64,000 nucleotides of DNA from Marinobacter sp. F4216 (GCF_019931195.1 NZ_JAIOUO010000006.1:248001-312000); one strand, 5' to 3'; counted from the stretch's first letter, positions 45,143 through 55,600 are shown. A program made the numbers and translations. Notes: generated by a model from the letters alone, not told the origin.

Positions 45143-46758
45143 AGGTGATCTTGTCTGCCCGGATCTTTGGGCAGGTACAGTGTAAACCGACTGCCCTCCG
45201 GCTTCAGGTTCTCCACGGTAACTGAACCGCCCCAGCGCTCCACAAACTGGCGCACCAGGAACAGCCCTATGCCATGGCCAGCATGCTCCTTGGAGGAAAC
45301 GCCCCGTTCGAAGATACGCTCCTGCTGGTCTTCGGGGATCCCTGGCCCCTGATCTTCCACCTCGAAGATCAGGTCATGGCCTAGGTCGGTCATGCTCAGG
45401 CACACCCGCCCGCCGGCGCCCCGATACTGGCGGGTGGCTTCCAGGGCGTTGTCGATCAGGTTCCCCAGCACGCTCACCAGCTGATCCCGTGGCAGGTCCG
45501 CTGGTACATCGGACATCTGGCTGTCGGGATCGATATCCAACCGCAGCCCCATTTCCCGGGCCCGGTTGTATTTGCCCAGCAGGCAGCCGGCAATAACGGG
45601 GTCGGGAACCGCCTCCAGCAGTAGGTGGATCAACGCCTGGTGATCGCTGACCTCGTTACCGATCAGCGCCAGGGCTTCGTCCTTGGCGTCAATCTGAATC
45701 AGACCTGCGATAGTGTGCAGCTTGTTGGAGTACTCGTGGGTCTGGCTACGCAGGGTATCGGCGTACTCCATGATGCGGGTGAGTTGCTGGCTGATCTGGT
45801 CCAGTTCGTCCCGCCGGCGGAAGCTTGAGACCACACCGATGATGTCATCGCCCTGGCGCACGGGCAGCCGGTTGACCACCATCTGCTGGCCGCGGAACCA
45901 TACCTCCTTGTCGAAATCCGGTACACCGCTCTCCAGAACGCTCATCAGCTCCCCATCGGGCAAGACGGCACTGATGGCGCGGCCGGTGAGTTGGATGTCC
46001 GGGTCCAGGCCCAGGTTCTCGATGGCAGTTCGGTTAAAGGTCGTGATGGTGCCGTCCCGGTCGATGGCGATAATGCCTTCTCGCACCGATTGCAGGGTGG
46101 CGGCCTGCTCTTCAAACAGACGGGCAATCTCTTCCGGTTCCAGGCCAAAGATGGCGCGCTTGAACCGACCGGCGATGAGCACGGCCGCTAGTACACTGCC
46201 CACCAGCATCAGGCCCAGCACCCCATACAGAACCAGCTCGTACCGGCGAATGCTGGCAAGCACCTGATCCAGTGAATAACCGACCGAGACAATACCAATG
46301 ATGTCCCGGGATGCGGGGTCAACGATGGGGGCTTTGCCTCGCATGGAGTCCCCCAGGCTGCCCACCGCTCTCGACACATAGCCTTCGCCCTGTTTCAGGG
46401 CGCGGATGCCGTAATCTCCGTCGTCGTCTCCCATGGAGTGGCCGATACGGTTGGGATCCGGGTGGGCCAGGCGAATGGCGTCACGGTCGCCGATCACGAT
46501 GAACAGCGCCTGATTGGTTTCGGCCACACGCTGGCTGAGCGCCATCAGCGCCGGACTGTCTCCTTCGCGCACCCCGTCAATCACGGCCGGCATGGCGGCA
46601 ACGGTTTTTGCCACCATCAGGGCTCTCTGGCCAATCTGTTCGTACAGGGACTCGCTCAGGTAGTAGCCGGCAAAGCCGCCGATCAGGAGGGTCTGCATGG
46701 CGCCCACCAGACCGAGGGCCAGGATCATGCGGGTTTTGAGTTTGAGCTTGCGCAGCAT
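45139..46758 (-). CDS. CitA/DcuS-type sensor histidine kinase
   Basis: 539 residues: TM1 (~14-35), a periplasmic sCache-like carboxylate-sensing domain with HPDPNRIGHSMGDDDGDYGI and KGEGYVSRA-like QGEGYVSRA, TM2 (~178-200), a PAS domain (~220-330), the phosphoacceptor His in SQTHEYSNKLHTIAGLIQID, and HATPase_c with GHGIGLFLVRQFVERWGGS. CitA and DcuS sense citrate or C4-dicarboxylates, so a di- or tricarboxylate is the likely signal. The gene diverges from tctC. Confidence 0.93.
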   Translation of the reverse strand: MLRKLKLKTRMILALGLVGAMQTLLIGGFAGYYLSESLYEQIGQRALMVAKTVAAMPAVIDGVREGDSPALMALSQRVAETNQALFIVIGDRDAIRLAHPDPNRIGHSMGDDDGDYGIRALKQGEGYVSRAVGSLGDSMRGKAPIVDPASRDIIGIVSVGYSLDQVLASIRRYELVLYGVLGLMLVGSVLAAVLIAGRFKRAIFGLEPEEIARLFEEQAATLQSVREGIIAIDRDGTITTFNRTAIENLGLDPDIQLTGRAISAVLPDGELMSVLESGVPDFDKEVWFRGQQMVVNRLPVRQGDDIIGVVSSFRRRDELDQISQQLTRIMEYADTLRSQTHEYSNKLHTIAGLIQIDAKDEALALIGNEVSDHQALIHLLLEAVPDPVIAGCLLGKYNRAREMGLRLDIDPDSQMSDVPADLPRDQLVSVLGNLIDNALEATRQYRGAGGRVCLSMTDLGHDLIFEVEDQGPGIPEDQQERIFERGVSSKEHAGHGIGLFLVRQFVERWGGSVTVENLKPEGSRFTLYLPKDPGRQDHL

Positions 46759-46850
46759 GGTGTGGGGGATTCTCTGAATGCAGCGTCAGGTATTTGGCCC
46801 TGAGGGTAATGCAGGTGCTGGTGAATTGCCCGTGAACTTAATGAACAAAA

Positions 46851-46881
46851 CGCGCAAAACGTTTTTTAAACGCTTTACGCG
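46851..46881. promoter_or_regulatory. 31-bp palindrome, candidate operator for the tct genes
   Basis: Left arm CGCGCAAAACGTTT (46851-46864) and right arm AAACGCTTTACGCG (46868-46881) are reverse complements at 12 of 14 positions around a 3-bp AT centre. It lies 93 bp before the kinase ATG and 124 bp before tctC. AT-rich arms with a long symmetry suit a dimeric CitB-type regulator. Inference: the adjacent response regulator binds it. Confidence 0.7.
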
Positions 46882-47004
46882 CACAAACTGTCGATCACGG
46901 GTAGTCAGTATTTACCCTCGCAACTTAACCGGCCTTCTGGTCAGGCATGGGTCTTTTGACTATGCCTTAGGTTCGGTCACAACAACAAACGTGAGGTGAC
47001 ACCA

Positions 47005-47979
47005 ATGCTGATGAAACGAACTCTGTCTTTTGTGGCGGCGGCTGCCGTCAGTTTTCACGCCTGGGCCTGGGAACCGTCCGGCAAAGTAGAATGTATCGCG
47101 CCGGCGGATCCGGGCGGCGGTTGGGACTTCACATGCCGTAGCGTCGGGCAGGTGCTGCAGGATCTGGATCTGGTGCCAGGTAACGTGCAGACCATCAACA
47201 TGGCGGGTGCCGGCGGCGGTGTTGCCTTCGCCCACACCGTGAGCAAGCGCCGGGACGACGATAAGCTGATCGTCGCCGCTTCCAATGCGACGACTACTCG
47301 TCTGGCCCAGAAGCAGTTCCCGGGTATGGATGCCGGCATGGTGACCTGGGTTGGCGCTATCGGCGCGGATTACGGCGTGATTGCGGTGAGCAAGGACTCC
47401 CCCTACCAGAACCTGAACGAGTTGCTGGAGGCGATGAAGTCCGACCCACGTTCCGTCAAGTTTGCCGGTGGCAGTGCTCGTGGTGGCTGGGACCACCTGA
47501 AAGTCCTGATTGCGGCCAAGGCGGCGGATGTGGATAACCTGCCCAAGGTGCCTTTCCTGTCCTACAACAACGGTGGCGAAGCCCTGACCCAGGTTGTCGG
47601 TGGCCAGGTGGATGCCTTCACCGGTGACGTGTCCGAAGTGACCGGCTTCCTGGAGTCTGGTGACCTGCGCGTGCTGGCGGTGTTGTCCGAAGAGCGCCTG
47701 CCGGAGCCGTTCGGTGATATTCCGACCGCCCGTGAACAGGGGGTGGATGCCATCGGTGCCAACTGGCGCGGTTTCTACATGCCGAAGGACGCCTCCGACG
47801 AAGCCAAGCAATACTGGACTGAGGCGGTTCAGACCATGTACGACAGCGACGAGTGGAAAGCGGTCATGAAGAAGAACGGTCTGATTCCGTTCCAGCCGGA
47901 AGGCGACTTCACCGACTTTGTTGGCCAGCAGATCGACGCTGTAGAAACTCTGTCACGTGAAATCGGACTGCTTAAATGA
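47005..47979 (+). CDS. tctC: Tripartite tricarboxylate transporter binding protein TctC
   Basis: 324 residues with a signal peptide (to about HAWA-WEPS) and a Bug/TctC fold: IAPADPGGGWDFTCRSVGQVL, VQTINMAGAGGGVAF and FLSYNNGGEALTQVVGGQVDA. It is a periplasmic carboxylate-binding protein that feeds TctAB. ATG 47005 is preferred over the GTG nine bases upstream because AGGTG sits at the right distance. First gene of tctCBA. Confidence 0.92.
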   Translation: MLMKRTLSFVAAAAVSFHAWAWEPSGKVECIAPADPGGGWDFTCRSVGQVLQDLDLVPGNVQTINMAGAGGGVAFAHTVSKRRDDDKLIVAASNATTTRLAQKQFPGMDAGMVTWVGAIGADYGVIAVSKDSPYQNLNELLEAMKSDPRSVKFAGGSARGGWDHLKVLIAAKAADVDNLPKVPFLSYNNGGEALTQVVGGQVDAFTGDVSEVTGFLESGDLRVLAVLSEERLPEPFGDIPTAREQGVDAIGANWRGFYMPKDASDEAKQYWTEAVQTMYDSDEWKAVMKKNGLIPFQPEGDFTDFVGQQIDAVETLSREIGLLK

Positions 47980-48422
47980 GCAATCGCGGTGATCGTGTCC
48001 TCGGACTGATTCTGTTGGTGCTAGCCCTGGCCTATGGCTGGGGCGCCCAGCAGTGGCCCGAGCCCTTCGGCGGTGCCGAGGAAGTCGGGCCCGAGACGTT
48101 CCCAACCTTGTTGGCGATTGTCCTGGGCCTGTCCAGTCTGTACCTGATGTTCAAGCCCGACCCGGATGCCGAGTGGCCGCTCGGTAAGACGGCGGCTGAG
48201 CTGGGGCTGGCGATGGTGATTCTGGTTGCCTACGCCTTCCTGCTGGAGCCCCTGGGGTTCATTCCGGCCACCACGATGGCCGTGGGTGCCCTGAGCTGGC
48301 GTATGGGCGCAAAGCTATTGCCAGCCTTTATGACCGGCCTGATCAGTGCTGTCGTGGTGTTTGTGATCTTCAACTATGGCCTGTCTCTGAGTCTGCCCGC
48401 AGGGCCGTTGGGAGCTGAGTGA
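47976..48422 (+). CDS. tctB: Tripartite tricarboxylate transporter small membrane subunit TctB
   Basis: 148 residues with four helices (LGLILLVLALAYGWGAQQWP, FPTLLAIVLGLSSLYLMF, ELGLAMVILVAYAFLLEPLG, and a C-terminal helix). It is the small membrane component between TctC and TctA. Overlaps tctC by four bases and tctA by one. Confidence 0.9.
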   Translation: MSNRGDRVLGLILLVLALAYGWGAQQWPEPFGGAEEVGPETFPTLLAIVLGLSSLYLMFKPDPDAEWPLGKTAAELGLAMVILVAYAFLLEPLGFIPATTMAVGALSWRMGAKLLPAFMTGLISAVVVFVIFNYGLSLSLPAGPLGAE

Positions 48423-49948
48423 TGGAAACCTTACAGTTTCTGATCGACGGCTTTGCTGTCGCATTAACGCCCTACAACCTGATGTTCGCGCTGTTCGGAG
48501 CCTTTATTGGCACCCTGATTGGCGCATTGCCGGGACTGGGCCCTGCCAATGGCGTGGCGATCCTGATTCCGTTGGCCTTCACCCTGGGCTTGCCGCCGGA
48601 AACCGCCATGATCCTGCTCACCTCGGTGTACGCGGGGGCCATGTACGGCGGGCGGATATCGTCCATCCTGCTGAACATTCCCGGTGACGAACCGGCCATG
48701 ATGACCTGCCTGGATGGCTACCCCATGGCCCAGAAGGGCCGTGCAGCTGATGCGCTGGCCATTTCCGCCATTGCGTCGTTTTCCGGTGGTCTGATCGGTA
48801 CCCTTGGCCTGATCCTGCTGGCGCCGGTTCTGGCCCGATTTGCCCTTACCTTCGGCCCCGCGGAATACTTCGCCCTGTTCATGCTGGCGTTTGCCACCCT
48901 CGGTGGCATTACCGGCAAGAACCCGGTGAAGACCATTGTGGCCGCGGCGCTTGGTGTGATGATCTCGACGGTAGGCATCGACATCGCCACCGGTACCCAG
49001 CGCTATACCTTCGGGGTGCTGGAACTGTTCGAGGGCATTGACTTCATCCTGGCCATCGTGGGGCTGTTCGCGATCTCCGAGCTGTTGTTCTTCATCGAGT
49101 CCAAAGCCGGTGCCGGTCGTGAACAGGTTCAGGTGGGCAAGCTCACCCTGACCGCGAAGGAAGTGGGAGCCACCGTACCGACCCAGGTCCGGGGCGGTAT
49201 TCTGGGCTTTATTTCCGGCGTGCTGCCGGGTGCGGGTGCGTCCCTCGGTAGCTTCATCAGCTACACCCTGGAGAAACAGTACCTGGGCAAGCGTGGTCGC
49301 TTCGGTGAAGGGGATGCCCGTGGCATTGCGGCTCCGGAAGCAGGCAATAACGGTGCGTCCTCGGGTGCGCTGGTCCCCATGCTGACCCTGGGTGTGCCGG
49401 GCAGTGGTACTACCGCGGTACTGCTGGCGATGCTGATTTCCCTCAACATCACCCCGGGGCCGCTGATGTTCACCCAGAACGCCGACATCGTCTGGGGCGT
49501 GATTGCTGCCCTGCTGATCGGTAACGTGCTGCTGCTGGTGCTGAACATCCCACTGGTGGGCTTCTTTGTGAAGCTGCTGTCGGTGCCGCCGATGTACCTG
49601 TTGCCGATCGTGACCATGGTGGCCTTCGTGGGCATCTACTCCATCAGCCACAGTACCTTCGATCTGTATTTCATGATCGCCTTCGGTATTGCCGGTTACA
49701 TTCTCCGTAAGCTGGAAATCCCCTTGGTGCCGATCATCCTCGGTATGCTGCTGGGGCCGGAGATGGAGAAGAACCTGGGCCACGCTCTGGTGTTGTCGGA
49801 CGGTGACTGGGGCATTCTCTGGGGCTCGCCGTTGGCCATTGGCCTGTGGGGCTTTGCTGCCCTGGGGCTGGCTGCGCCTTACCTGATCGGCCCCCTGCTG
49901 CGTCGACGCATGGGGGCGGCTATCAAGGAAGGGCCGGAGAGCGATTAA
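48422..49948 (+). CDS. tctA: Tripartite tricarboxylate transporter large membrane subunit TctA
   Basis: 508 residues with about twelve helices. Family signatures are FGTLIGALPGLGPANGVAIL-like FIGTLIGALPGLGPANGVAI, YGGRISSILLNIPGDEPAMM and GNNGASSGALVPMLTLGVPG. It carries carboxylates with Na+ or H+. ATG 48422 overlaps the last base of the tctB stop. A terminator follows 28 bases after the stop. Confidence 0.94.
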   Translation: METLQFLIDGFAVALTPYNLMFALFGAFIGTLIGALPGLGPANGVAILIPLAFTLGLPPETAMILLTSVYAGAMYGGRISSILLNIPGDEPAMMTCLDGYPMAQKGRAADALAISAIASFSGGLIGTLGLILLAPVLARFALTFGPAEYFALFMLAFATLGGITGKNPVKTIVAAALGVMISTVGIDIATGTQRYTFGVLELFEGIDFILAIVGLFAISELLFFIESKAGAGREQVQVGKLTLTAKEVGATVPTQVRGGILGFISGVLPGAGASLGSFISYTLEKQYLGKRGRFGEGDARGIAAPEAGNNGASSGALVPMLTLGVPGSGTTAVLLAMLISLNITPGPLMFTQNADIVWGVIAALLIGNVLLLVLNIPLVGFFVKLLSVPPMYLLPIVTMVAFVGIYSISHSTFDLYFMIAFGIAGYILRKLEIPLVPIILGMLLGPEMEKNLGHALVLSDGDWGILWGSPLAIGLWGFAALGLAAPYLIGPLLRRRMGAAIKEGPESD

Positions 49949-49976
49949 GCCTCTGACCGAAAGTCCGGGAAACCGA

Positions 49977-50006
49977 AAACGCCGGCCCTGTGCCGGCGTT
50001 TTTTTG
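49977..50006 (+). terminator. Rho-independent terminator after tctA
   Basis: AAACGCCGGC (49977-49986) pairs with GCCGGCGTTT (49992-50001) across loop CCTGT, followed by a T run. It closes the tctCBA transcript. The 160 bases after it (to 50166) hold no gene that I can see. Confidence 0.9.
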
Positions 50007-50166
50007 TTGGAGGCTGGATGCCTTTGGCACCCGTAATCGCTCACTTGGGTCCCCAGGCGGACAATTGGGATGGAGGGGGCAAAGGGTGAGGGTCCCAGCT
50101 CCACTTCAGAAGCTCAAAATTGACAGCGACTGAACGGGAATTTATGCGATTCCCTATGAAGGAACC

Positions 50167-50991
50167 TCAGAAAACATAAATGAAGCCAATACCGATTTCC
50201 GCTTCATAATCATTTCGAGAGATCGGGCTGTCTCTGACATCACTCCCATAGATTTCGTAAAGAGCTTCACCGAAGATCTGCCAACTCTCGTTCAGGTAAT
50301 TTCGATAGTTAACGTTGAAACCGGTTGATCTGTACCCGCTATCCACATCGGTTTCCGGAAGGCCCGAGTTTATCGACTGTTGTGTGTTTACGCCAAAGTC
50401 CCGGTTGGCCAGTTTACTATCGTGGAAAGTGACAGCGGCGCCAACTTCCCAGCCAGTGCCGTTGGGTTGGCAACCCAAACAGGTTCCTGCGCCGATCAGT
50501 CCGAGCGTACCGATTTCTCCGGCCAATACACGGCCATCCAGAAAGTAACGCCAGTTTTCGGCAAGGGCACGACGCACTTCCAACAGCACTGTCACCCCGG
50601 AATTCGATTCGCCCAACCCGTCCAGTCTGCCATCTTCGGAATCGCCCTCTTCCCGGCCTTCTTCGTAGCCTAAAGAGGTTTGAAACAACCAGGCATCCCT
50701 GGCAACGGTTCGCCACCCAATGGCTTCACCTGCCCAGAAAAAAACATGTTCGCCCGTTCGCCACTGAACGCCCCCAGCCGGATCGACCTCAAACTCAAAT
50801 TCGTCCGAACCCTCATAGGCGGACTCATATTCAACGCCGAGCCCAAACCCGACACCCCAGCCATCGCCATCTGTGAAATCGACGATAGAGGGAAGCGGAA
50901 CGAGCGGGGTTCTCGTCTCTGTCGCATTTACCGATCCAAAACATGAAATAGCGCCAAAAAATGGGAGGAATGGAAGGGCTAGTTTTTTCAT
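50167..50991 (-). CDS. MipA/OmpV-family outer-membrane protein
   Basis: 274 residues. Signal peptide (to about VNA-TET, residue ~23) and a beta-barrel pattern with GWGVGFGLGVEYESAYEGSD, the AGEAIGWRT strand and the closing strand EAEIGIGFIYVF (terminal Phe, the BAM signal). MipA proteins scaffold murein synthesis/hydrolysis in E. coli; most relatives are porin-like with unknown role. Start placed at ATG 50991 for the signal peptide; an in-frame extension to 51033 lacks support. Base composition is visibly lower in GC than its neighbours, suggesting transfer. Confidence 0.75.
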   Translation of the reverse strand: MKKLALPFLPFFGAISCFGSVNATETRTPLVPLPSIVDFTDGDGWGVGFGLGVEYESAYEGSDEFEFEVDPAGGVQWRTGEHVFFWAGEAIGWRTVARDAWLFQTSLGYEEGREEGDSEDGRLDGLGESNSGVTVLLEVRRALAENWRYFLDGRVLAGEIGTLGLIGAGTCLGCQPNGTGWEVGAAVTFHDSKLANRDFGVNTQQSINSGLPETDVDSGYRSTGFNVNYRNYLNESWQIFGEALYEIYGSDVRDSPISRNDYEAEIGIGFIYVF

Positions 50992-51198
50992 TGTTTCTTT
51001 TCCTGTGAACCGGCAAGTGATGACACGAGTCACTCAGCTACATCATAGATCATCCGCTCTAAAGCGCCTGCGCGGTCATCGTTGCTCGACACCCGCTGTC
51101 CAGATCGCGTTGGGTAAACAGAGCCCGTGGCTTATGTCACCACAGCGTAGGCGAAGCGGCCAGGATATGAGGTCAAAACATGTGCGGTAGGAGTGCAG

Positions 51199-52524
51199 TC
51201 AGGAAATAGGCCAGTCTGCTGCGTCCACCGAATGTAATCCCACGGGCTGCTCAGCGTGCCCACCCCACCGGTCGACGAAGGTGCCCTGAGGGTCATACTG
51301 GGCGGCCTGCTTGTCGAGGTTGAACTGCCTCAGGCCCCGTGGGTCCGCCCCCACCCCGGCCAGATACTGCCAGTTGCCGTAGTTGCTGGCGACGTCGTAG
51401 TCGATCAGTTGCTGTTCGAACCAGGCGGCACCGTAACGCCAGTCCAGTTCCAGTTCGTTGATGAAGCTGCTGGCCACCAGCTGTCGGGCCCGGTTGCTCA
51501 TATAGCCGGTTTCCCGAAGCTGGTTCATGGCGGCGTTGACCAGCGGATACTCGGTGTTGCCCTGGCACCAGGCCTTGAACCGCTGGGGGTAGAAGGTGGC
51601 TGGCCGTTGTTTGCGCTGCACACCGTCGCGCCGGAACAGTGCCGCCCCGTGCTTCAGGGCGTACCAGTAGAAATATTCCCGCCACAGGAGCTCGAACCAG
51701 AGCCAGTAGGTGGACTCGTTACTGGTTTGCTCACGTTCATAGTCGCCGATCGTCTCGGCCACTTCCCGCACGGACAGGGAACCGTTGGCCAGCCATGGGG
51801 AAAACTTCGAGGAGCTGTCCCAGCGGTCCAGCTCGTTGCGGGTTTCCTTGTAGCTGGCGATGCCGTGGGTGTTGAACAGGAAACGCTCTAGCTGGGCCAG
51901 ACCGGCCTGCTCGCCACCGGCGAACCGGCCCGGATGCTGCGGCTCGGAAATGGGCGGGCAGTCGCCCCGGTTGTCCTCTGGAAATCCGGGCGGAGGGGGT
52001 AGCGCCGAATGGGTGCGTATGCGCAGGCGTTCGCAGGATCGGTCGCCGGTTTTCTCCACCAGTTTGCGGAACTGGGAGAAGGTATCGGGCAGATCGTCCA
52101 GCGGCATTGGCAAGGTGCTTTGGGTAAACAGACTGAGTGTTTCGAATTGCTGGCACAGAGTGTCGGGCAGCCGTTCCTTGATGGCCAGCCACTGTTTTGC
52201 TTCACGGGTGCCGGGCAGTCGGGAACGGACGACGCGGGCCAGACGATGCCGATGCACCAGCTCCGGAATCACCTCCTCCGGATGGCCGAAGGCGATGTGC
52301 AGCCGTTGCCCTACCGGCCTCAGGCTCCGTTCCAGGGACATCAGGCTCTGCCACAGAAACCGCCATCGATGGTCGCCCATGGTCAGGCATTGGCGTGGGC
52401 CGGGCTGGAACCAGCGCGGGTCCACCACGAACACGCACAGCAGCAGGTCGGACTTGGCCGCCGCCAGCAGGGCCGCGTTGTCGTGCAACCGCAAGTCTCT
52501 GGTAAACCAATAGAGGGTGTTCAC
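51199..52524 (-). CDS. DASH-type cryptochrome/photolyase
   Basis: 441 residues. N-terminal photolyase domain with LYWFTRDLRLHDNAALL, and the FAD-binding C-terminal domain with KFSPWLANGSLSVREV, ELLWREYFYWYALKHG, RQLVASSFINELELDWRYGA and NYGNWQYLAGVGADPRG-type DASH features. DASH members repair CPDs in single-stranded DNA with FAD and MTHF. The GTG at 52524 is selected because AAGGAGCC lies five to six bases upstream; upstream in-frame ATGs would add non-homologous residues. The short stretch 50992-51198 downstream holds the MipA promoter region. Confidence 0.9.
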   Translation of the reverse strand: MNTLYWFTRDLRLHDNAALLAAAKSDLLLCVFVVDPRWFQPGPRQCLTMGDHRWRFLWQSLMSLERSLRPVGQRLHIAFGHPEEVIPELVHRHRLARVVRSRLPGTREAKQWLAIKERLPDTLCQQFETLSLFTQSTLPMPLDDLPDTFSQFRKLVEKTGDRSCERLRIRTHSALPPPPGFPEDNRGDCPPISEPQHPGRFAGGEQAGLAQLERFLFNTHGIASYKETRNELDRWDSSSKFSPWLANGSLSVREVAETIGDYEREQTSNESTYWLWFELLWREYFYWYALKHGAALFRRDGVQRKQRPATFYPQRFKAWCQGNTEYPLVNAAMNQLRETGYMSNRARQLVASSFINELELDWRYGAAWFEQQLIDYDVASNYGNWQYLAGVGADPRGLRQFNLDKQAAQYDPQGTFVDRWGGHAEQPVGLHSVDAADWPIS

Positions 52525-52693
52525 GCAGGCTCCTTTTTCATGATGCCGGTTTTCAGAGTACCGATCAGGTGTCATGTAACTGTTTACGTGGCCGGTCCCG
52601 CCGGGGATTATCACGCCGGCCCGCCGATGGGTGCCGGAAACAACCGTGCTTGCCGCCTTATGGCTGCTACAGTTAGGAGGAAATCAGCCATGA

Positions 52694-53827
<1,134 letters not shown>

Positions 53828-53849
53828 CCGAGGGCTGACAGCGTCGGAT

Positions 53850-54875
53850 TTACCGGTCGGTCAGCTTGATCTCGATGCGCCGGTTTTTCTGCAGGGCTTC
53901 CGGTGAGGTGCCCTCGGCGACCGGGAAATACTGGCCAAAGCCGGCCGCGACCATGCGGCGGTCAGGCACACCTTGCTCGGCCAGGTAACGCACCACGGCG
54001 ACGGCCCGGGCGGTGGACAGCTCCCAGTTGGATGGGAACTGGGGTGTGTTGATGGGAACGATGTCGGTGTGACCATCAATGCGCAGGATCCAGTCGAGGT
54101 CATCCGGGATGGATTCGGCCACGTCCAGCAGCACGGCAGCCAGCTTGTCCAGCTCCTGCTGCCCCTCAGGCCCCAGCTTGGCCGAACCGGAAGCGAACAG
54201 CAGTTCGGACGGCAGCAGGAAGCGGTCGCCCACCACCCGGATGTTCTCGTTCGCCGCCAGAATATCCCGCAGGCGACCGAAGAACTCGGACTGGTACTGT
54301 TCCAGCTGATTGACCCGCTCGGCCAGCAGGGTATTCAGACGCTGGCTCACGTCCTCCAGTTCGCTTTCCCGCTCCGCGGTCTCTTCTTCCTGCAGCTTCA
54401 GGGCCGCGGTGATTTTCTGCAGCTGCCTCTGTAGCGAAATGATCTGGTTGGACAGATTGAGGATCAGGGCTTCCTGGCTGGCGGTGAGTTCGTCCTTGTC
54501 GGACAGGGATTCATCGAGTCTGGCCAGCCGCTCGGCCTGAGCCTCGCTCTCGGCGGTCTGCTGCATCAGCAGGTTTCGGGTGGCGTTCAAGCGATCCTGC
54601 AGTTGCGTGTTCCTGTCCTGGCTGGCGCTGAGCTGATCTTCCAGCACCCCGGCCCGGTTTCGTTCCAGCCCGAGCAGGGACGAAATCTCGTCCAGCCGCT
54701 CGTTCAGGCGGGCCAGTTCGGTGTTGCGTTCGGTCAGTGTCTGGGACAGGTACAGCTGGCTGACCACATAGATCAGCAGCATGAAGATGATCAGCATCAG
54801 CAGTGCCGACAGCGCATCCACGTAGCCCGGCCAGGCGTTGATGGTGCTTCTGGCGCGACGTTTGGAGCCGATCAT
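53850..54875 (-). CDS. MotB-like OmpA-domain protein with long coiled coil
   Basis: 341 residues: a single N-terminal helix (~18-42, with the conserved Asp in WPGYVDALSALLMLIIFMLL that suits a proton-relay stator), a long coiled coil (~45-205) and an OmpA peptidoglycan-binding domain (~225-338: GSAKLGPEGQQELDKLA, RIDGHTDIVPINT, GFGQYFPVAEG, NRRIEIKLT). It resembles MotB, PomB and ZorB in design. It overlaps the upstream MotA-like gene by ATGA. Confidence 0.87.
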   Translation of the reverse strand: MIGSKRRARSTINAWPGYVDALSALLMLIIFMLLIYVVSQLYLSQTLTERNTELARLNERLDEISSLLGLERNRAGVLEDQLSASQDRNTQLQDRLNATRNLLMQQTAESEAQAERLARLDESLSDKDELTASQEALILNLSNQIISLQRQLQKITAALKLQEEETAERESELEDVSQRLNTLLAERVNQLEQYQSEFFGRLRDILAANENIRVVGDRFLLPSELLFASGSAKLGPEGQQELDKLAAVLLDVAESIPDDLDWILRIDGHTDIVPINTPQFPSNWELSTARAVAVVRYLAEQGVPDRRMVAAGFGQYFPVAEGTSPEALQKNRRIEIKLTDR

Positions 54876-55600
54876 GAGCGCGGGCTTTCTTCATCCACGA
54901 TGTCGACGAGGTTGGTAACGCCGGTGAGCCATTCCTCGAGGCCATCGTAGAACCGGTTCTGGGCGTGGCCCGCCTGGATGTCGAGGAACCCCAGAATCAG
55001 CGAACCGCCCAGGCCCAGCAGTGAGGAACTGAAGGCGGTGCCCATGCCCTGCAGTGGGGTTTGTAGTCCGGCCTGCAGCTCACCGAACACCTTGCCGAAG
55101 TCCTCTTCGCTCATGTTGAGGTTGGTGATGACATCGCCCACCGAATTGATCGTTCCCAGCAGGCCCCAGAAGGTGCCCAGCAGGCCCAGGAAGATCAGCA
55201 GGCTGATGAAATAACGGGTGATTTCCCGCTGCTCGTCCATGCGGGAATGAATGCCATCGAGCACCGTCCGCAGGGAGAGGGTGGACAGCTTGAAGCGGTC
55301 CCGTTTGGACTCTTCCCCCAGTTGCCGGGCCAGGGGCTTCAGCAAACGGGGTTCCTGAAGTACCGACAGCCCCGAGTGTCCGGTCCGAAACTGGGAAATC
55401 CAGCGAAGTTCGGGGAAAAGAATCATAACTTGCCGGTACGTCATGGCTATGCCCACGATGAGCACGCAAAGAATCAGCAGGTTAAACACCCAGTTGGCCA
55501 TGAAGGCGGCGATCAGGGGTTTGTGAATCAGCGCCCCAACCAGCACAACCACGGCCAGAAACAGCGTCATCCAGAAGAGAGTATGCTTGGGATTGCTCAT
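54872..55600 (-). CDS. MotA/TolQ/ExbB-like proton channel protein
   Basis: 242 residues: helices at ~10-28, ~36-54, ~132-150 and ~185-206, with the MotA/TolQ core ISLLIFLGLLGTFWGLLGTI, TPLQGMGTAFSSSLLGLGGSLILGFLD. It forms the pentameric half of a 5:2 stator with the MotB-like partner. No flagellar or Tol genes are nearby, and its companion has an unusually long coiled coil, so it may power an envelope process other than motility. Confidence 0.85.
   Translation of the reverse strand: MSNPKHTLFWMTLFLAVVVLVGALIHKPLIAAFMANWVFNLLILCVLIVGIAMTYRQVMILFPELRWISQFRTGHSGLSVLQEPRLLKPLARQLGEESKRDRFKLSTLSLRTVLDGIHSRMDEQREITRYFISLLIFLGLLGTFWGLLGTINSVGDVITNLNMSEEDFGKVFGELQAGLQTPLQGMGTAFSSSLLGLGGSLILGFLDIQAGHAQNRFYDGLEEWLTGVTNLVDIVDEESPRS

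Noticed and set aside
48464..50104. A 546-codon open frame on the minus strand opposite tctA
   Set aside because: Its composition (Gln, His, Arg) is the typical shadow of a GC-rich membrane-protein gene; the + strand frame matches TctA throughout.
53850..55600. A Zorya-type anti-phage system
   Set aside because: The MotA/MotB-like pair resembles ZorAB, but there is no ZorC, ZorD or ZorE gene, the MotA-like protein lacks the long cytoplasmic tail of ZorA, and the neighbours are housekeeping genes.
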